Made by a program: the position numbers and the translations under genes. Positions 31,000-42,459 of a DNA stretch of 64,000 bases are shown here, piece by piece. The stretch is from Chrysophaeum taylorii (Eukaryota; Sar; Pelagophyceae; Pelagomonadales; Pelagomonadaceae). A model generated the notes under the pieces. It did no database searches. It was not told the DNA's origin and saw only the letters and a program-made list of their open reading frames with translations. Positions within the stretch are counted from its first letter, which is position 1, and the number at the start of each line of letters is the position of its first letter. The DNA is taken from assembly GCA_029834535.1 (NCBI GenBank), contig JAQMWT010000066.1, forward strand, positions 59,749 to 123,748, given 5' to 3'.

Positions 31000-33900
31000 C
31001 CAGCCTCTGGCAGATGCGACCTTTTTTTCGGAGCGCCCCACCCTCCGTGAATAATAGTGACCTCGCCCCCCCTCCCCATTCGCACGCCACGCGCGGGCCT
31101 GGCCATGCAACAGACATCAAGACCACACCTCGCTGCGAGCACCAATACCTTGCTCTACTTGTCGTCTTATCGTGAGAGAGCACCTCCCCTACCTCTTTTC
31201 ACCCTCTCTCTCTGTGCTGCTCCGGCTGTGTGTGCGGCCGTCCTAGGGCTTCCGTGGACTGAGTCGTCCTTGAGCCCCGGCCCTCCGAACCTTCTTGCGT
31301 GCCCGGAGCTCCGACCCATTATGATGAACAGTTACTACGTCTCCTTGGAAGGAAGGACCCCAGGAAAATAGCGCCCACGCGCGCGCGTAAAAATACCAAC
31401 ACTACTATCAGCGCTAGGTTATAATATAATTGTGCCGTTTTTTTGCGATCACTGAGAAAACACCCAAGAGGTCGACCCCGGGCGCCGCAGAGCCGGCGAC
31501 ACAGCCTCGACATCTGCACCCACACACGCGGGAACAAGCCCGAGAAAAAACCCGTAGGAGTCGCTGCCGCTACAAGGTGTTGCGCCAAAGTCGGGTCTTT
31601 CCGAGGCGAGTTTTAATTTTGAGCCACTTTGCACGAAAGTGGCCTTATTCGGGACGAGGCGGCCAAGCAGACGATGGAGACGGGTTGGGCGATATTCGAG
31701 GAAAGTTAGGGCCACGAGAAGACCCACCATCGAGCCCGGATGGCCTTTGGGGCGTGTCTAGGGTGGTCACTAGGAGCTGGCGTGGGTCGGGGTAAACGGG
31801 AGGAGCCCGCAGCGCGCGGGCAGGAATCAATTATAGACTTCGGAGTCAGCGCCAAGATCGCCAAGAAACGCCAAGATCGCCGAAGAAACCGGCAATCTCG
31901 CTCTCGGCCAGGCTCTCTTCGTCGTCGGCGAGGGCGGACTCGGCAGGGCTCATCTTTGGGGACAGCAGCATGTTTGGCCGCGGGGTTGTCTTGAGCTGGC
32001 GCTGGCGTCGGAGGCAGAAGCAGGGGCTTGTCGACGGGGGACTGGATTTCTTCGAAGGAGACATTCTCGTTGTTATTCTTGGCGTTGGCGCCCTTGCCAG
32101 TGCGGCAGCCATAGGTGAAGGACTTGAGCTGACCTGGACGGAGCTTCGAATGCATCCCGAAAGCGGCTAAGGGCGCGGATCTCGGAGTGGCGGTCCCCCC
32201 CAAGGGTCGGCCTGCTTCTGCTCCTTCGCCGTGACCGCGGCCTTGCTCTTCTCGTGGGGGGCAGCCTCCTCGAGCAAGAAAATTTCTCGTACTCGACGTT
32301 TGGTAATGCGCGCTCCAAATTTGTTCCTGGACATGCGACAGCGCACAGCGCTTGACTGAGAGCGAGGGCCGCTGGACCACCGGAGCCGTCGCCGTCAGCA
32401 GCGCCCTCTCCCGCCGCCTTGACTTCTTCCTCCATCTTTCGGGCGGCCTTGTCTCGGGTGGTGTTGTAGGAGCCGCGGACCTTGACCTTGAACGTCTCGA
32501 CCCGGTGAGCTCCAGCAGAACATGCGACGGTGCGTCCGTTGCCACGCGCTGCTGCTACGCCTTGTCGTTCGGTCCCACCGAGGCGTCGCCGGTCGCCGGC
32601 TGGTGTGCCGTCGTAACCGACGCGTTGTCAGCGTTCAAGTCAATGGTCGCCAGGACGGCTCAAGCCGCGCGCTGCGAGCACCCGCCTCTCGAGTGAGCGT
32701 CACTCTTCGCTTTAGTGGCTTGGCCGCACTTGTCGCCCTCCCGCGTAATGCCCACGGGTTAATTTGACGCTCTTGTTGCGCCGGCACGTCATCGACTTCC
32801 ACTTGCCGCGACTTGTGATGCATCCTCCGCGCTCCGAGCGAACCGTGGACTCGCGATTTACCCACGAGACAATTCGCATCCTAGACCATGACGGCCGCGC
32901 GCGCGGAGGGAGAGCATAGGTCGCGTACAGGCACGTCGCCACCCTCAACCGCTGCTCGATAGTGCTCGTAACACGAGAACTTCGGAGGGGCAACACAGTC
33001 GAGCGCGAAAAAATAAGAACGTGAGCGCCGCAACGGAACGTTTTTGCAAAACTTTCAGAAAAATGAAATCGCATCCATTGAGTGGACAGCAGTGACGACA
33101 GAAAAATTAGACATGAAATCAGACCATGACCCGGCGATAGGCGGGCAGCTCATCCAAGGAAATCATTTTCAGTATCTGGCCCAACCTTTTGCGCATTGAT
33201 CAACAGGCGGCGGGCAGCTCAACGCACCTCCCGACCGCGCACAGTTTCCGATAAGACAGGATGCACGTTCGTTCGAGCAAGCTGCGTTGGGATGACATCG
33301 TGGAGAGGATGAGAAACCGAGGAATTGTCCGCAAGGCAAAGCTGGCAGCACACATTGTCGTCATCATCATGGTGGGCGCTATACGGCAGCGAATGTGATT
33401 CAGCTGAAGCGGAATGAACCTTCATTTTTCGCATCTATGAACGAGGTGTTGCTCGATGTCTCGATAGGTAAATGTGTTGCTACGTAGAAAGATGTGAATA
33501 AAACTCTGGAAAGGAGCCACGGAATATAGGGAGCTTGACATCGAGAAACGAGGGGCGCGGAGTCTATATTTGTTGCGTCAGAGTGCGCATTCGCTCTTGA
33601 TGTCGCGCCAAAAAAAGACAAGCTCAAGGCCAGCGCGAAGAAGACAAGGAAAGGCTTTGAATAGGATAAGCTCCGCGTGTCTCGAGCACGCTGGTGGAAA
33701 CGATATGTAGGCAATGTAGGTGTAGTGGAAGCCGCGCCTCGATCAAATGGACTTTCATCGATCGGCGAGGGCGAAGACACGAGCTGGAATACCATACCTT
33801 TAATCAACGGCAAGACAGGATACGCGAACGCTAAGCAGGCGAGGGGCGCCGTGAGTTGGCTGCAGGAATATTAGAAAACTCGAAGCAAGCCCTGGTAGCG

Positions 33901-34489
33901 TCGGAAGGCCCAACCAGTACAACATAGTTTTCCCGTCGACTCGGTCGCGTCTAGCCGAAGTCGGCGAGTCGCGACATCGGCGGCGACGAATCTCGCGAGA
34001 GCTACATACGCTGAGCCGAGGACGATGCAGTGCCGTGGATCGGGCCTCACTCTAGCTGCGACTGTGAGTGTGGTGCGTAGGCCACAGTGCGAATGTGATG
34101 TTCGGAGCGCGACATTCGGCGGCATTTGCCTGACGCCGGAGGCGCGGCAAATGGAATCTTACTACACACAGCGAGAGGGCTGTACGGACAATCTGACAAC
34201 TCGCAGTATAAACCGCGTCATGCTGCGCGAGTTGTTGTCGGACGTCCTCGTGCCATGCCGCAGCCCTCTTCGGCGTCGACGAGCGGCTGTATGGACGTAA
34301 ACACGCGACGAAATGCATTACGACCAAGACGAAAGAGCCCGAGAAGCTAGTGAGTTCGGCTGCGGTCTTTCCTTGCAAGCACGAAACGAAGGAGTCGAAG
34401 GTGCATTTTTTCGGGATCAACGGACCGGCAGAATACTTACAATTTCCAACGGATCCTAAATGCGCCTTAATAATGAACAAGTACAGGCG
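30904..34489. other. Gene-poor interval
   Basis: 3.6 kb without a well supported gene. It begins with a GACA microsatellite (about 30962-30998). A possible broken minus-strand frame lies at 31820-32510 (listed separately). 32.7-34.5 kb has lower GC than the gene block and only short, motif-free frames. Confidence 0.5.
31820..32510 (-). pseudogene. Possible degraded or multi-exon coding remnant
   Basis: On the minus strand, coding-like peptide segments occur in shifting frames. One (about 32503-32330) reads ETFKVKVRGSYNTTRDKAAR and continues KMEEEVKAAG. Another (about 32165-31990) contains HSKLRPGQLKSFTYGCRTGKG, and a third (about 31985-31850) has SPKMSPAESALADDEESLAE. Each has balanced composition, unlike random GC-rich frames. 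They could be exons of one gene or a frameshifted pseudogene. No family was recognised and no clean splice solution was worked out. Confidence 0.3.
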
Positions 34490-35729
34490 AGTAAGTTCAC
34501 CTAGTCCCAATCTCTAACCCCAGTAAGTTCACCTGGTCAGTAAGTTCACAAAGTCCCAATCTCTAACCCAAGTAAGTTCACCTGGTCCCAGTAAGTTCAC
34601 CTGGTCAGTAAGTTCACCTAGTCCAAATCTCTAACCCCAGTAGGTTCGGCGTAAACCCACTCGTGCTCACACCACTCCTTCGAGCTCGTCGCTCTCGCCT
34701 CCGCCAATCTAAGCTGCTTTGATCCGCACACGCCGCTAATCTTTGAGTTTACTCTAAAACCCCCAGTAAGCTCACCTGGTCCCAGTAAGTTCACCTGGTC
34801 ACTATATTCACCCAGTCCCAATCTCAAACCCCAGTAAGTTCACCTGGTCCCAGTAAGTTCACCTACAGTGCGCGTGTAGACGCCGGGAGGGGGCTTATCG
34901 GTATTGCGGAGCACGTGTGGGGTAGGGTGGAGTCTTCGACTCAAGAAGAGCATATTCTCGTGTCGTCGACTCAGAAGAGCATATTCTCGTGGTTGCCGAT
35001 CGACAGAGAGCCACGTAGAGCTGGACGTGACAGAAGACGGGCTTGTGGGCAAGAGGACGCGGACCTCGCGGGGCGTCTGGCCCTGGCTCTTGTTGATCGT
35101 TTGGCGTAGGCGGGCCTTAAGGGATACAGGTTGGAGGAGCCTCGGTGACAACGACGCGATCAATCATGTATCTCGTACCGTTGCAGTGGCCGTGCGACGG
35201 GTCGAGGTTGCGAAGACTTTAAGCTCGCGATCAAAGTCAGCATGCCGTTGGTTGTCAGGGAGTTGAAAACTCGACTGTAAAGAGCGAGGCGTCGTCTTCC
35301 GACCCAACCTAGTCGGCCGAAAAGAACTCCGACGCCTCGTCTCCGGGAAAAAAAGGCCGCGGTCATGCGCGCGTTGTCAGCATCGACAACATCGTTTCGA
35401 CGGGGCGTGAGAATGGCGCGCTGAAAGAGCCGCCGCGGGTCGTGGAAATAGTCTGCGAGGTCGCCGTAGACGGCTTGGAGGATCAATGTGTGGCTCGCGG
35501 GCCTACATGATCCTTACCCTAAATCGGGGGACAAACCCACCCGACTAGGTCCCACGTACTTATCTCCGCCCGTCAGGCACATCCCTCATACCCCACAAAC
35601 CCACCCACATCCTTCATGCTCCCCACACACACCCCCCTCTTACTAGAGTCTTAGCAGTCGACATTTAAACTTTACTATAATAATTAAAGACAAACAAAAC
35701 AAACAAACAAACTGTCGATTAGTAGTTAG
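34490..35729 (-). mobile_element. Left inverted arm with Helitron-type helicase remnant
   Basis: About 1.2 kb that reappears in reverse orientation at 46.3-48.7 kb. From the outside inward it has: a cluster of a short spacer repeat (core AGTAAGTTCACCTGGTC) at 34.49-34.87 kb; a decayed minus-strand PIF1/Helitron helicase C-terminus (35486-34880), recognisable from VYGDLADYFHDPRRLFQRAILTPRR, then ARLRQTINKSQGQTPREV; a GT-rich block around 35520-35660; and the inner edge CTGTCGATTAGTAGTTAG at about 35712-35729. The helicase frame is split by frameshifts and truncated at its N-terminus, so the copy is dead. Confidence 0.7.
34880..35486 (-). pseudogene. Truncated PIF1-like (Helitron) helicase C-terminal fragment
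   Basis: Two overlapping minus-strand frames encode parts of a superfamily-1 helicase tail. The upstream piece (35486-35160) has the RAILTPRRNDVV motif typical of Helitron/PIF1 proteins; the downstream piece (35163-34840) has the diagnostic TINKSQGQTP motif and a diverged SSTWLSVDRQ segment where intact proteins read LYVALSR. No Rep nuclease or ATPase Walker motifs remain. A near copy lies inverted at 47776-48340. Confidence 0.7.
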
Positions 35730-36400
35730 GATGAAGCAGGGGCGCTAACAGGTAGAGACAACGAAAGAAGAGCAGAAATCTAGAGGGTGTAAAGGAGCAG
35801 AAGGACGCAGGAGAGAGTTTGAGACTTGGTTCAGATGCAGGGTAGCCACGACCGCCGTCGCCGCCACAACCACCCATTGAGCATGAGGAAATTCAAGCCC
35901 GCCGTAGTACCAGGGCGGGAGATTGACCCCGCGCAACGCGTTTTGTGTAAACCGGAAGAAAAAAAAAACAAGAAAACGGAAGGGAGAGGTACGCAACTTC
36001 CAGGCTCAAAAATCCAGAATGGATGAGTGCAGAGGATGAGATTAAAAGAAAAAAGACATCAGAGGAGGGCGAAGGAGAAGCAAAAAAGCGCAAAGGGGGG
36101 CGGCAGAAGCAGGGAGCCAAGGGGAAGATATAATTATTATGGTTACCGACTCTCAGGCTCGAAAAGCACAAATTGATGAGCGCAGAATAAACAGAGAGTA
36201 AAAGATCAGAGGACAACGAAGAAGAAGCAAGAAAGCGCGAAAGGGACAGCAGGAGCAGAGAGCCAAGGGAGAGAAAGGAGAGGAACAGATAGAATAAGGG
36301 GTGAGGACATATAAGAAGAAAGCAGGAAGAGAGCAAATGGGAAGAAAAGGATGGCGGAATGCAGAATGAGAGGCAATACAGCGCCCAGGTATTTGTCTCA
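35730..36400. repeat. Purine-rich sequence with dispersed direct repeats
   Basis: Purine-rich plus strand with repeated phrases: a unit beginning CCAGGCTCAAAAATCCAGAATGG near 35999 recurs, diverged, near 36154 (TCAGGCTCGAAAAGCACAAA) and again near 37636 (CCAGGCTCGAAAAATCAGAA), each followed by GAGxGCAGA. No gene was seen. It looks like remnants of a repeated non-coding element. Confidence 0.5.
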
Positions 36401-36965
36401 ACTGCAGCGACTCTGAGGACGTTGACTCTCGTCTATCTACAGAAGGCGGCAGCGGCTTTCGGTGCGCTCCGTCACTACGTTATTGCCTCGAAATACGTCT
36501 CTGCCCGAGCCAAACGAACGGTCTACGTCGGTCTTATCCTTGCCATCCTCCTTCACTGTGCGGAATCATGGTGCCTAACCGAGGTTGTCTACAATCGTCT
36601 ACGATGCTTTCACGCACAATGCACACGTGCGATGTGCCGCGTTACACGTCGCCAGACCTGGCAACATCACATCAAAACTCCAACCCACTCCTGCGCCTCG
36701 GCCTGGAGACTATCGACATCTACATTTCGCGCCGACAACTTCGCTGGGCAGGCCACGTTGCCCGCATGCCCTGGCATCGCCTCCTTCGGAAAATGCTCAC
36801 CTCGTGGTGCGCCTCCAAACGTCCCCGGGGGTCCCCACAGTTTACGTACGGCCGTGGTCTCAACAAGGCACTCCGCAAATTCAACATGCTCACAACGACC
36901 TGGTACTCCCTCGCTCAAAGCCGTGACAACTGGCGACAACAAATCAACTCGTCCTCAATTCCCCT
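36400..36965 (+). pseudogene. Non-LTR retrotransposon ORF2 C-terminal fragment
   Basis: Two frames joined by a frameshift near 36680 encode the tail typical of LINE-type reverse transcriptase ORFs. The first contains QKAAAAFGALRHYVIASKYV, RTVYVGLILAILLHCAESWC and LRCFHAQCTRAMCRV; the second contains LETIDIYISRRQLRWAGHVARMPWHRLLRK. The RRQLRWAGHVxRM pattern is a hallmark of these tails. The RT catalytic core is absent, so this is a dead 5'-truncated insertion. Confidence 0.75.
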
Positions 36966-38740
36966 TTCTAGAACCCCGTCTCATCGCCCAGTGACCCTAA
37001 TCCCATGCGCCATGGCGATGGGATTAACCTACGCCCCATGCATTGGGCTGGCATCTAGTCAGATAGTTTGTTAGTTAACAAAGAGGCAGTATAAGGCTGA
37101 AGAATATGTGCCAGCAGAAGGGCGACTCACGAAGACCACATCAAAGGAGCAGATGGACGAAGGAGCACGATAGAAGAGAGCCGTCAAATAACAGGAGTTT
37201 GTACAGACAGCGGAATGCGATGCTATGAAGAAAGAGAAAGAACGACGACGCTGGGAGAGTTTGTAGCACGATGTCATACTTCCCAAACGGGCCGCCATAA
37301 CCTTTTCCGGGCGAGGCGGCCAAATACAGCGAGAACACAGAAAACCCCTTATTATTGTTGCTATGGCAAGCATCTCCCAAGCTCGTAACCCATATTAATT
37401 ATTATTATGGCAAATAACTACTTATAGTTTCGAAGAGCCCGGGTGGAGGAAACGTGGAATAGAATACAAGGAGCGAGAGTGGCACAGAGGTTGGCAAACT
37501 AAAACAGGAGAGAAGACTACTGAGTTCAAAGTGGGGTGCACATGTAAGACTGATAGCAAACCCCGTAATCTCCCCCAGGCCGAAGATGTTGATGGTCTAC
37601 AAAGATATCAATGTTATTGTATCATGACACGCACTCCCAGGCTCGAAAAATCAGAATGGAGGATTGCAGAGGAATAAAAATAAATAAGATAAAGAATATT
37701 CACCCGGCTCGAGGAGCCAGCCTTAGTTACGATTAATATGGTTTGCTACTCCCGGTTGGTTTGTTAGCTAGTTAGCATGTTAGGCGTTTTTGACGTCGAT
37801 CTCGGCGCCAAGGCCGAGCGGGATAACCGCTAGCTGGACACAAGCGCGAGACAAGGCAGTGCTGACTAGAGCATTTGCTTCATATTTCTGCCTTTCTTGC
37901 GATCCCTCATTCTGGATCATTGAGCTTAGAGGTTTTATGTCATTATAACTACAGCAACTAGAACCCAAGTCGAATCTCCGTTTCCACCTCTCGGCATGGC
38001 CGCAAATTGAACGAACATTGAGGTGCCCAGTATGGAACGATACTGAAACCAGTTGGAACCAACGCTGCTTATTTATAGCAAATAGGCAAGCATCATCCAC
38101 ATGATCAAGCACCTGTTGTACATTTTCCCTGAAGTTAACGTAATAATAATAACAACACGTAGGTGTGCAAGGTTTTTGCCACACCTTGGGTCGGTTATCG
38201 CCGCAACGACTTTAAATCCGTTTTTTTCGAGTCCCCCCTGCACGTTTCCACCGTGCATAAACCGAGGCTGCTTATCACTCACTGCCTCGATCCAACCTCA
38301 CATGCCTTGAGGGCCTGGGCACACAATTTTCGGTGTTCGCAACTGCGCGCTGCTGTTCACGCTGCCCCAAGAGACACGTGTTTTTTATTCTTACATGTGC
38401 AGTTCTTAATAACTTAGTTGCTTCTGAGTACTTAGTTATTAGTCTCTTCTGAGTCTACACAATGGCTTTCTTTCATAGTGCTTAGCGAAGTGAGTTCCTA
38501 ATAAATTCATACTTTAACATGGGGTGGGCTAAATGGGCTAAGTGTTGCTCTACGTGCGTGGCGTACACGCTGCCACATCGGCGAGTCGTGGGCTCCTTGA
38601 GAAAGTGAAGGGGCCCCTCCCGTGCACTGGACAAGCAATGATCTGCGCGACCCACGATTGACTATGCCTATCGCAGCCAAACCCGCTGCGACGAGAACGT
38701 GATCCGCGCCAACTGAGAGGACGAGAAGGGTCCATCATCA
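36966..38740. other. Non-coding repeat-rich interval
   Basis: About 1.8 kb of moderate GC without a recognisable gene. It includes another copy of the CCAGGCTCGAAAAA unit (37.63 kb) and several TTAGTT-type tracts. A 134-aa minus frame (37780-38184) has no known motif. Confidence 0.45.
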
Positions 38741-39063
38741 AAAGATGGCTCGTGTCTCAGTAAAGAACGCAATAAACTCAAAAACCGCAGGACTGATCGT
38801 GTTTTTACTTTGGCAGTCAACTGCTACACTAAGGTGGAAGAAGCGGAGTGGGGGAGGGGAGTGCCGGGGGAGATCCATGGCGGTGGGACCGCGATTATTA
38901 TGGGTTGAACGACGGTTTGGCTTGTAATGATAGCAATTCCTGTGTACAAAAGACGAACGAGCTTTCGACCCACACGCCACAAAAAACGCGTGCGCCTCAG
39001 TCAAATCCAATACTGAGAGTGTTGCGCGCGGATGAAGTTGGGGGCCGCCATCATCGACGACCC

Positions 39064-39065
39064 CG

Positions 39066-39101
<36 letters not shown>
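39064..39101. repeat. CTG/CAG trinucleotide microsatellite
   Basis: About 12 tandem CTG units on the plus strand, just downstream of the minus-strand sulfotransferase stop. In its transcript this would appear as CAG repeats in the 3' UTR. Confidence 0.9.
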
Positions 39102-39215
39102 GCAGAGTATCGGATTGTAACGAGCGAAGAAGAAAGAAAAGTGCGGAGGAGAAACGAGCGACGAAAACGTACGTTTGTGCTTTCCAACAACAACAACGAG
39201 CGTGAAGTAAGTTTC

Positions 39216-40712
39216 TCAGAGTTCTTGATGGCTTTCGAACAAATCGCCGTCATCAAAATCATCAACATCATTGAGTTGATGAGACCTGAAGTCCTCGTCC
39301 CGCGGTTGATCCGGGCGCGGGTCAATAAAGTCCCGGCAGAAGTCGTCGAGGTCGTAGTCAAAGGGGAGAATATGGCGATTAAACTTGTCGACAAGGAACT
39401 TGTGCTCGCGGGCCTTCCGAGGATTCGTCATGATTTGGCCGCAATACTTTTTCTGGTGGTGGAGGTTTGGCGTCGGTCGAATTGCTTTGGCGGGTTCGAT
39501 CGCGTCGTTCCGAGTAGCGTTGAGTCCTAAAAAGTGCCAGAGGTCGAGAAGCACGGTGCTGTCAAAGTCTTCGAGCTTGACTCGGTAGACGTGCGCAAGG
39601 TAGAGCGAGTTACTTTGAGCGTACGTCTCGATCGCGACCCAGTGGGCGACGAGCTGCGACGTCGGGTGCTTGGCGCCAAAGCCGTAACAACTCAACGCGA
39701 CGGCGAGAGGATGTCGCGTGACGAAGACGAACTTGGCTCTCGAGCTGGGCGGCTTGACAACAGGTGGCGCAAAATCGGAATCATCCGTCGACTCTCGCAA
39801 CGAATAGCGCGGGGTCGCATCTTCCAAGTCGACGAGCGCTTGCAGGTAGCGGGCCAAGACGACGTTGGGCGGGCTCTTCTCGAGGAGGACTTTCGCACCC
39901 TTTAAGCCGGGAGGCTTGCGGTCCCACAGGTAGCCGAAGGCATTCAACACGCGTGATTGCGCGTCCGAGGTGACGTGGTCTTCGGTCCACAACACCTGGT
40001 CGACCGGTCCGAGCGCGTACTTGCCGACGCCGCCCGAGGCGCCCGAGGTGCCCATAATGCCGGAAAACGTCAATTCCCCCCCCACGCCGAATCTCGGGTA
40101 CACGTCCTGTGCGAAGATTCCCTCCGAAAAATCGAGCCCCGACTCGTGCTGTTCGCCGAACCACGCTACGTCAGGGTGCGCCGCGATCGACCGCCAAACG
40201 ACCGTCGTGCCCGCGCGATGGTGCCCGCCGACGAAGCAAGCCGACCGCTCGCTCAGCAGCTGTTGCCACTCGACCGAGCTAAGATGGAGCCGCTTAGACT
40301 GCGCCGACGCGAAGAACAAGGGCCCGTATTTGTAGTAGCAGTACGTGTACGCGCCGAGGGCCGCGCACACGCTCAGCCCGCAAATCCCCAGCGCCTTGAG
40401 AGCCTCCGTGCGCTCGTCCTTTTTCGGTGCCTCCTTCTTTGCCAGCGCCTCCTTCTTCGCCTCGCGCTGCTCGGCCTTCCGCTCGGCCTTTTTCGCCAAC
40501 GCCTTTGCGTTCGTCCCTTTCTTCGACGTCTTTTTCGATGACGACTCCTCCTCCTCACCCTTGCTCAAACTTTCCTCTTTCTCGACGACCACCTCCGCGG
40601 CTTTGCTGTCGTCGCTAGCGACGTACCACGCGTACGCGAAACGCACACCTCGCTTTATTGCGTAGAAGACAAGCCCAAACGCCATCGGTGTCAGTGCCTT
40701 CTCCCATCCCAT
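39216..40712 (-). CDS. Membrane-anchored sulfotransferase-family protein
   Basis: 498 aa; start at 40712 (MGWEKALTPMAFG) at the first hydrophobic segment, the longer frame being unsupported. A first membrane span lies near residues 9-32, then a Lys/Glu-rich, probably coiled-coil linker (35-104), and a second span near 105-128. The catalytic domain begins with the PAPS 5'-phosphosulfate loop CFVGGHHRAGTTVVWRSIAAHP (about 159-180). The 3'-phosphate segment FVFVTRHPLAVALSCYG follows near 325. Together these identify the PAPS-dependent sulfotransferase fold. Acceptor substrate unknown (sugar, lipid or protein). The tail is Asp-rich. It lies inside the inverted-arm segment, but its composition matches the host genes. 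Confidence 0.8.
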   Translation of the reverse strand: MGWEKALTPMAFGLVFYAIKRGVRFAYAWYVASDDSKAAEVVVEKEESLSKGEEEESSSKKTSKKGTNAKALAKKAERKAEQREAKKEALAKKEAPKKDERTEALKALGICGLSVCAALGAYTYCYYKYGPLFFASAQSKRLHLSSVEWQQLLSERSACFVGGHHRAGTTVVWRSIAAHPDVAWFGEQHESGLDFSEGIFAQDVYPRFGVGGELTFSGIMGTSGASGGVGKYALGPVDQVLWTEDHVTSDAQSRVLNAFGYLWDRKPPGLKGAKVLLEKSPPNVVLARYLQALVDLEDATPRYSLRESTDDSDFAPPVVKPPSSRAKFVFVTRHPLAVALSCYGFGAKHPTSQLVAHWVAIETYAQSNSLYLAHVYRVKLEDFDSTVLLDLWHFLGLNATRNDAIEPAKAIRPTPNLHHQKKYCGQIMTNPRKAREHKFLVDKFNRHILPFDYDLDDFCRDFIDPRPDQPRDEDFRSHQLNDVDDFDDGDLFESHQEL

Positions 40713-41082
40713 CGCTCGAGAGAGTAGTAGGAAATGAATGAAGATATATCGCACTACCAACCGCCCAAAGCGGGGGGGGAGGGGGGATAAAAGGCAACGG
40801 GACGTCGTGGAGACCCGAACCTTTAAAAACGAACGACAGCAAAATAGATAGAAAGAGGCCCTGACGCGCGCGGTCATACATACAAGCGCTACCTCCCCGC
40901 GCCTGTACACTGCCGTAGCTTTAAGAAGGGCACACTCCCTGGTCCTTCCTTTCTTTTTTTATCGCCGCGGAGCCTTCGCGTGTCCAGACAGACGTAGCTG
41001 CGATACTATACATTCGAGAGGGTGCCGGAACTGCAGCAAAAAGCCAGAAAGCCGGAGGGTCCAGAGAGAGAGATGACAGCAC

Positions 41083-42166
41083 CTAGGCGGCTGGGGTAGG
41101 TTTTTTGGTGGTCGAGGAGCTGCGAAAAAAGCTCGGGCGCCGGGAGGGCTTGCTGGGCCGCTCGGAGGCGGCTTCTGACGTCGTATCTCCGAGATGATTC
41201 CGGATGGCGGCGGCTTTCTGAGCGGCGGCCTCTTCGGGCGTTAACAGGCCCTGCCCGAGGAGCCAGTTGATTTCGCGCAGGGCTTTGGAAGTGGCCTCGC
41301 GTTGCTCGTCTCCCTGGTTAAAATCCGTTGGTTGCTGGCCTCTTCTGCTGCTTAAGGTCGGCGCCGTTGAGAATCTGGTTGACTGCGATCGGGAGGACCT
41401 AGCATTGGTGTTCAAGTCGCCGGCGTTCGATGCGGTCTCGGCCGTGCCGGGGGTAGCTGTCGTGCCCTCGAATTTGCCAGTCTCTGGGTCGTAGCCGTCG
41501 ACAAAAAACGCCTTGGGCCGGCGTGAGTGGTCCTTGGGAAACCGAAAACGGGGCCTCGTGACGTTGGTCATGTAGTACGTCATGGCCACGATGAACACCA
41601 AGAACACGGTCGTCATCGAAGCAGCGATGTAGGCGTCAAACTTGAGCCACCCCAGCGCGATCGACGAGAGCATGATAAAAAGGATGCCAAACCAAAAAAA
41701 TCGCAGCGCCCACTTGCGTTCCTGGTACATGCCCGCAACGGCCCGGCTCATCGACCCGTCTGGACCGCGGATCGCGAGGCCCGGGCCGAAGATCATGCAC
41801 CAGCTCGAGATGGCCATCGTCAGGATGTTGAAGCCGATCGAGATCGAAGCGAGCGTGTAAAACACCAGCAAATACGCCTTGCTGGGATCTTCGTCGCTTC
41901 GCTGCCACGATGGGACCATCGTCAGGCCGGAAAACCTGAGGGAGTCGTCGAGCAACTCCAGCGAACGAGACGGCACCCGAGCCCGCACAAAAACGCCGCC
42001 TGCGTACCTGCGCGACGCCTCGGGATTTGTGCAAACAAAACGGACTCAGAACGGCGAAGTTGTCCGTGAACACGGTGACCTGCGCTGCAAATACAGGGAC
42101 AAATCGATTCTCGCTCGCCTCCTTCTCGCGAATTTGCAGCGTCAGCTGCTTGAGCCGCGATTCGAG
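41083..42166 (-). CDS. Orai-like (store-operated calcium channel type) membrane protein, 5' partial
   Basis: Two exons are supported: 42166-42080 (29 codons, helical) and 41955-41083, separated by a 124-nt GT-AG intron; the first exon is not located. Three strong membrane spans follow: LLVFYTLASISIGFNILTMA, FFWFGILFIMLSSIALGWLKF and AASMTTVFLVFIVAMTYYM. Between the first two sits FGPGLAIRGPDGSMSRAVAG, and the order and spacing correspond to Orai TM2-TM4. The expected TM1 region (FSGLTMVPSWQ after the junction) is weak. The C-terminal 120 residues are Ser/Thr/Arg-rich and cytosolic-looking. In animals Orai forms the plasma-membrane CRAC channel. The call rests on pattern similarity only. Confidence 0.55.
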
Positions 42167-42459
42167 CTGTGGGAAGACACATGATCAAGGATTCGCGACG
42201 TCGTCTGACCTCGGCGCGATCTGCAACGAACCTCAAACCAAACACGATGTTTGATGGGTGCCAACCTACCAGCGGCAATCATTTTGCGGCAGATCCCACG
42301 ACGGAGACGCTCACTCGCTTACCCTCGAATTTTACTGATTCCAGCTCTCGTTTACGCCAGGAATTTTAGAGCGTCAACGCCTCTGGCGAGTTGTGGCGGA
42401 AGGTTGGAGACCCCCTTCGTTTCCCACCGAAAAATATCAGCTCTACGCTGACGACGTTG

